From: Gammaproteobacteria bacterium
Lineage (GTDB): Bacteria; Pseudomonadota; Gammaproteobacteria; Enterobacterales; GCA-2746155
DNA: 9,856 nt
Assembly (NCBI GenBank): GCA_024206355.1
Contig: JAAGZM010000780.1
Coordinates: forward strand, 1-9,856
Direction: 5' to 3'
Shown here: positions 8,152 through 9,856 of the stretch, one piece after another
Position numbering within the stretch: the stretch's first letter is position 1
Layout: each line of letters starts with the position of its first letter
Position numbers and translations under genes: made by a program
Notes under the pieces: generated by a model
What the model saw: only the letters and a program-made list of their open reading frames with translations
Databases searched by the model: none
What the model was told of the DNA's origin: nothing

Positions 8152-9039
8152 TCATCCAAAAACACCAGTTGAAAGATAGCGATCGCCTCGATCACAGATA
8201 ATTGCAACAATGATAGCATTCTCAACTTGTTTAGATAGTTTTAGAGCTCCGGCTACAGCACCACCAGAAGATACACCACAAAATATTCCTTCAATTGTTG
8301 CAAGATCACGCATTGTATCTTCAGCGTCATGCTGTTCAATATCTATAATTTGATCAACCTGTTCTTTATCAAAGATGGAGGGCAAGTATTCTTTAGGCCA
8401 TCTTCGAATGCCAGGAATACTTGCATTTTCTACAGGTTGCAAGCCAATTATTTGGATTGCTGAGTTTTGTTCTTTTAAATAACCTGATACACCCATTATG
8501 GTACCTGTCGTACCCATAGAGCTTACAAAGTGAGTGACTTTTCCATTTGTTTGTTGCCAAATTTCTGGGCCGGTTCCTTTATAATGAGCAAGTGGGTTAT
8601 CTGAATTTGCAAACTGATCTAAAACGTAACCTTCACCATGTTTTTGCATTTCATGAGCAAGATCTCTCGCTCCTTCCATACCCATCTCAGTACTAACTTC
8701 TACCAACTCTGCACCATAGGCGGTCATAGCAAGTTTACGCTCACTACTCATATTTGATGGCATGATAAGCTTCACTTGATAGCCTTTAATTGCTGAAGCC
8801 ATTGCAAGCGCAATACCCGTATTACCACTAGTAGCTTCAATGATGGTATCTCCAGGTTTGATATCACCTCTTTGCTCAGCTCGGCTAATCATACTAAGAG
8901 CAGCTCTATCCTTGACCGAGCCCGCAGGATTATTTCCTTCAAGCTTTACTAAGATTGTATTAGAAGTGTTAGTTGAAAGTCTCTGAAGTTTGACTAGAGG
9001 TGTATTTCCTATTAAATCTTCAACTGTTGGATAACTCAT
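8152..9039 (-). CDS. cysM: Cysteine synthase B (O-acetylserine sulfhydrylase, CysM type)
   Basis: PLP-dependent enzyme that joins sulfide (or, in the CysM class, thiosulfate) to O-acetylserine, giving cysteine or S-sulfocysteine. It is 295 residues, the usual CysM length and shorter than most CysK. The PLP lysine is Lys43 in NNPAGSVKDR, a wording typical of CysM rather than CysK. TSGNTG (70-75) binds substrate and cofactor, SMGTTGT (174-180) the PLP phosphate, and CGVSSGG (254-260) the pyridine ring side. IRRWPKEYLP and the GDRYLSTGVF ending also fit CysM. An AAGGA lies about eleven bases before the ATG. It completes the pathway encoded by the plus-strand operon but is separately transcribed, on the opposite strand. 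The right copy of the 25-base repeat lies 55-79 bases upstream of its start. Confidence 0.95.
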   Translation of the reverse strand: MSYPTVEDLIGNTPLVKLQRLSTNTSNTILVKLEGNNPAGSVKDRAALSMISRAEQRGDIKPGDTIIEATSGNTGIALAMASAIKGYQVKLIMPSNMSSERKLAMTAYGAELVEVSTEMGMEGARDLAHEMQKHGEGYVLDQFANSDNPLAHYKGTGPEIWQQTNGKVTHFVSSMGTTGTIMGVSGYLKEQNSAIQIIGLQPVENASIPGIRRWPKEYLPSIFDKEQVDQIIDIEQHDAEDTMRDLATIEGIFCGVSSGGAVAGALKLSKQVENAIIVAIICDRGDRYLSTGVFG

Positions 9040-9093
9040 TTAATGACTTTCCTTACTGTTTTTGTGCTAACTTTGGTAGGCATAACTAGACTG

Positions 9094-9118
9094 TATACCC
9101 GTGATACTTTGAAATGCA
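9094..9118 (-). repeat. Inverted repeat, right copy (partner at 5827-5851)
   Basis: Read on the minus strand it begins TGCATTTC and ends ATCACGGGTATA, matching the left copy at 21 of 25 positions. It lies in the divergent gap between cysM and the VF530-like gene. The two copies have their GGGTATA ends facing inward. Unlike the left copy, this one is not followed by an ACCCGT arm, so the hairpin at the left is not part of the shared core. Confidence 0.6.
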
Positions 9119-9165
9119 CATACTGATATATTAACCCAACTTAGCTCCTTTAACTTGATATTTCT

Positions 9166-9465
9166 ATGAATAATAAGATCAATTTTAAAACCAACTCTCT
9201 CAATGGAGTAGGTTTAAAAGCTATGTTGATTGAATTAGTCTCCCACTACGGTTTTGATATTCTTTTTGCCTACTTGAAAAATAATTGTTTTAAGACCAAC
9301 CCAAGCATAGAATCTAGGATAAAGTTTCTAAAGAAAACAGAATGGGCTCGAGAAAAAGTTGAAGTGAGAAGTGGCCCCATTTATAGGACGCTGTTGGTGA
9401 CCGCTTTACATATACCTATAATTTCACCGATAACTGGTTGTGTGATATCCGTATCGAAGCGATAG
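9166..9465 (+). CDS. VF530-like (DUF2132) small DNA-binding protein with replaced C-terminus
   Basis: A 99-residue frame. Residues about 11-66 match the VF530/DUF2132 family of small proteins: NSLNGVGLKAMLIELVSHYG, then NCFKTNPSIESRIKFLKKT and EWAREKVE. In the family this ends soon after with a few residues such as ALYL. Here the likeness stops at about position 9366 and the frame continues for some 30 residues (from VRSGPIYRT to ISVSKR) that look like out-of-frame reading of the pRiA4b ORF-3-like remnant that follows. The natural stop appears lost through a junction or deletion. No Shine-Dalgarno site is visible before ATG 9166. The domain core is complete and might still fold; the gene may equally be decaying. 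VF530 proteins have been reported to bind DNA, but their role is unclear. Confidence 0.6.
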   Translation: MNNKINFKTNSLNGVGLKAMLIELVSHYGFDILFAYLKNNCFKTNPSIESRIKFLKKTEWAREKVEVRSGPIYRTLLVTALHIPIISPITGCVISVSKR

Positions 9466-9699
9466 AGCCTCCATCCAAATAAAACTCCCAAGTGTATTGG
9501 TGGTAGCAGTCGGCAAGGCAGTATTCAATACTATAAAGCTGATGAAGCCATTGCTTTATATAACATAATTGATAAAGTATTAAGAGCAAACGAGACCACA
9601 ATTGTTAGAGATATTCGCCCATTAGTTGAACATTATGAGATGGTACGATTCAGTCGGAGAACCGTCAATAAAGAGTTGAAAAGCTTCTTCCTAGAATGA
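9387..9699 (+). pseudogene. Frameshifted C-terminal remnant of a plasmid pRiA4b ORF-3-like protein
   Basis: In one frame, 9387-9479 reads GDRFTYTYNFTDNWLCDIRIEAIEPPSK and then stops at TAA 9480. The pattern F-x-Y-x-Y-x-F-x-D-x-W followed by I-x-I-E is the hallmark of pRiA4b ORF-3 / IS1096 TnpR-passenger proteins. The next frame carries on with KTPKCIGG, as expected for the following P-x-C-x-G-G motif, and stays open to a TGA at 9697, with a late VNKELKSFF that fits the family's VN-x-x-L ending. A frameshift near 9480 and loss of the N-terminal half explain this. The middle of the tail (ADEAIALYNIIDKVL and following) does not match what I remember of the family, so its origin is less sure. The family is often found near mobile elements, but no transposase is seen here. 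Confidence 0.5.
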
Positions 9700-9748
9700 A
9701 CTGATTTTGAAGTGTTCGTTGCTAATGTATAGCGAAAGAGTCAATTAT

Positions 9749-9856
9749 TTACTTATCTTCCTCGGCATCAGTAAAAGTCATATTATCGATATCTTCTTGA
9801 TAACTACCAAGCACATCATGCAACTCATGAAGATCTAATTTAGGCAAATCATCACA
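9749..9856 (-). CDS. C-terminal end of an unrecognised acidic protein, 5' part outside window
   Basis: The minus strand is open from the window edge to a TAA at 9751-9749, giving 35 codons: CDDLPKLDLHELHDVLGS, then YQEDIDNMTFTDAEEDK. The high share of Asp, Glu and Leu and the charged ending look like a protein tail rather than random sequence, but the segment is short. I do not recognise the family. It is convergent with the pRiA4b-like remnant, 49 bases away. Confidence 0.4.
   Translation of the reverse strand, partial: CDDLPKLDLHELHDVLGSYQEDIDNMTFTDAEEDK

Noticed and set aside
8808..8822. ATACCCGTATTAC as a third copy of the inverted repeat
   Set aside because: Only a few bases of the core match and they encode the conserved NTGIA of CysM, so this is coincidence.

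Overview
The window looks like chromosomal DNA of a low-GC proteobacterium, most likely a gammaproteobacterium. The evidence is the sulfite reductase of the beta/gamma type, a DUF934 domain next to the APS reductase, a fused CysN-CysC, a CysM-type cysteine synthase, an outer-membrane TonB-dependent receptor and a VF530-type small protein. Species assignment is not possible from this sequence alone.

Positions 1-5699 hold a tight plus-strand assimilatory sulfate reduction operon: cysI (5' end outside the window), a fused DUF934-CysH APS reductase, cysD and the cysNC fusion. The genes overlap or are at most 12 bases apart, so they are very probably co-transcribed. Together they activate sulfate to APS (CysD with the CysN domain), reduce APS to sulfite (CysH) and reduce sulfite to sulfide (CysI). 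The CysC domain can also convert APS to PAPS. The pathway is closed by cysM (8152-9039, minus strand), which puts sulfide or thiosulfate sulfur onto O-acetylserine.

Between the operon and cysM, on the minus strand, lie a TonB-dependent receptor of unknown substrate (5877-7715) and a short broken gene (7854-7964) whose peptide resembles the N-terminal DUF1707/SHOCT-like domain; a TGA sits where an arginine codon is expected. A 25-base imperfect inverted repeat (21 of 25 positions match) sits at 5827-5851 and 9094-9118, bracketing the receptor, the broken gene and cysM.

The right end (9166-9856) looks eroded. A VF530-like gene has lost its natural C-terminus and runs into a frameshifted remnant of a plasmid pRiA4b ORF-3-like protein. 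The C-terminal codons of an unrecognised minus-strand gene reach the window edge.

I see no CRISPR array, rRNA, tRNA, intact transposase or convincing riboswitch. The sulfate operon is a known system. The less ordinary features are the DUF934-CysH fusion, the orphan receptor and the inverted repeats with nearby gene decay.
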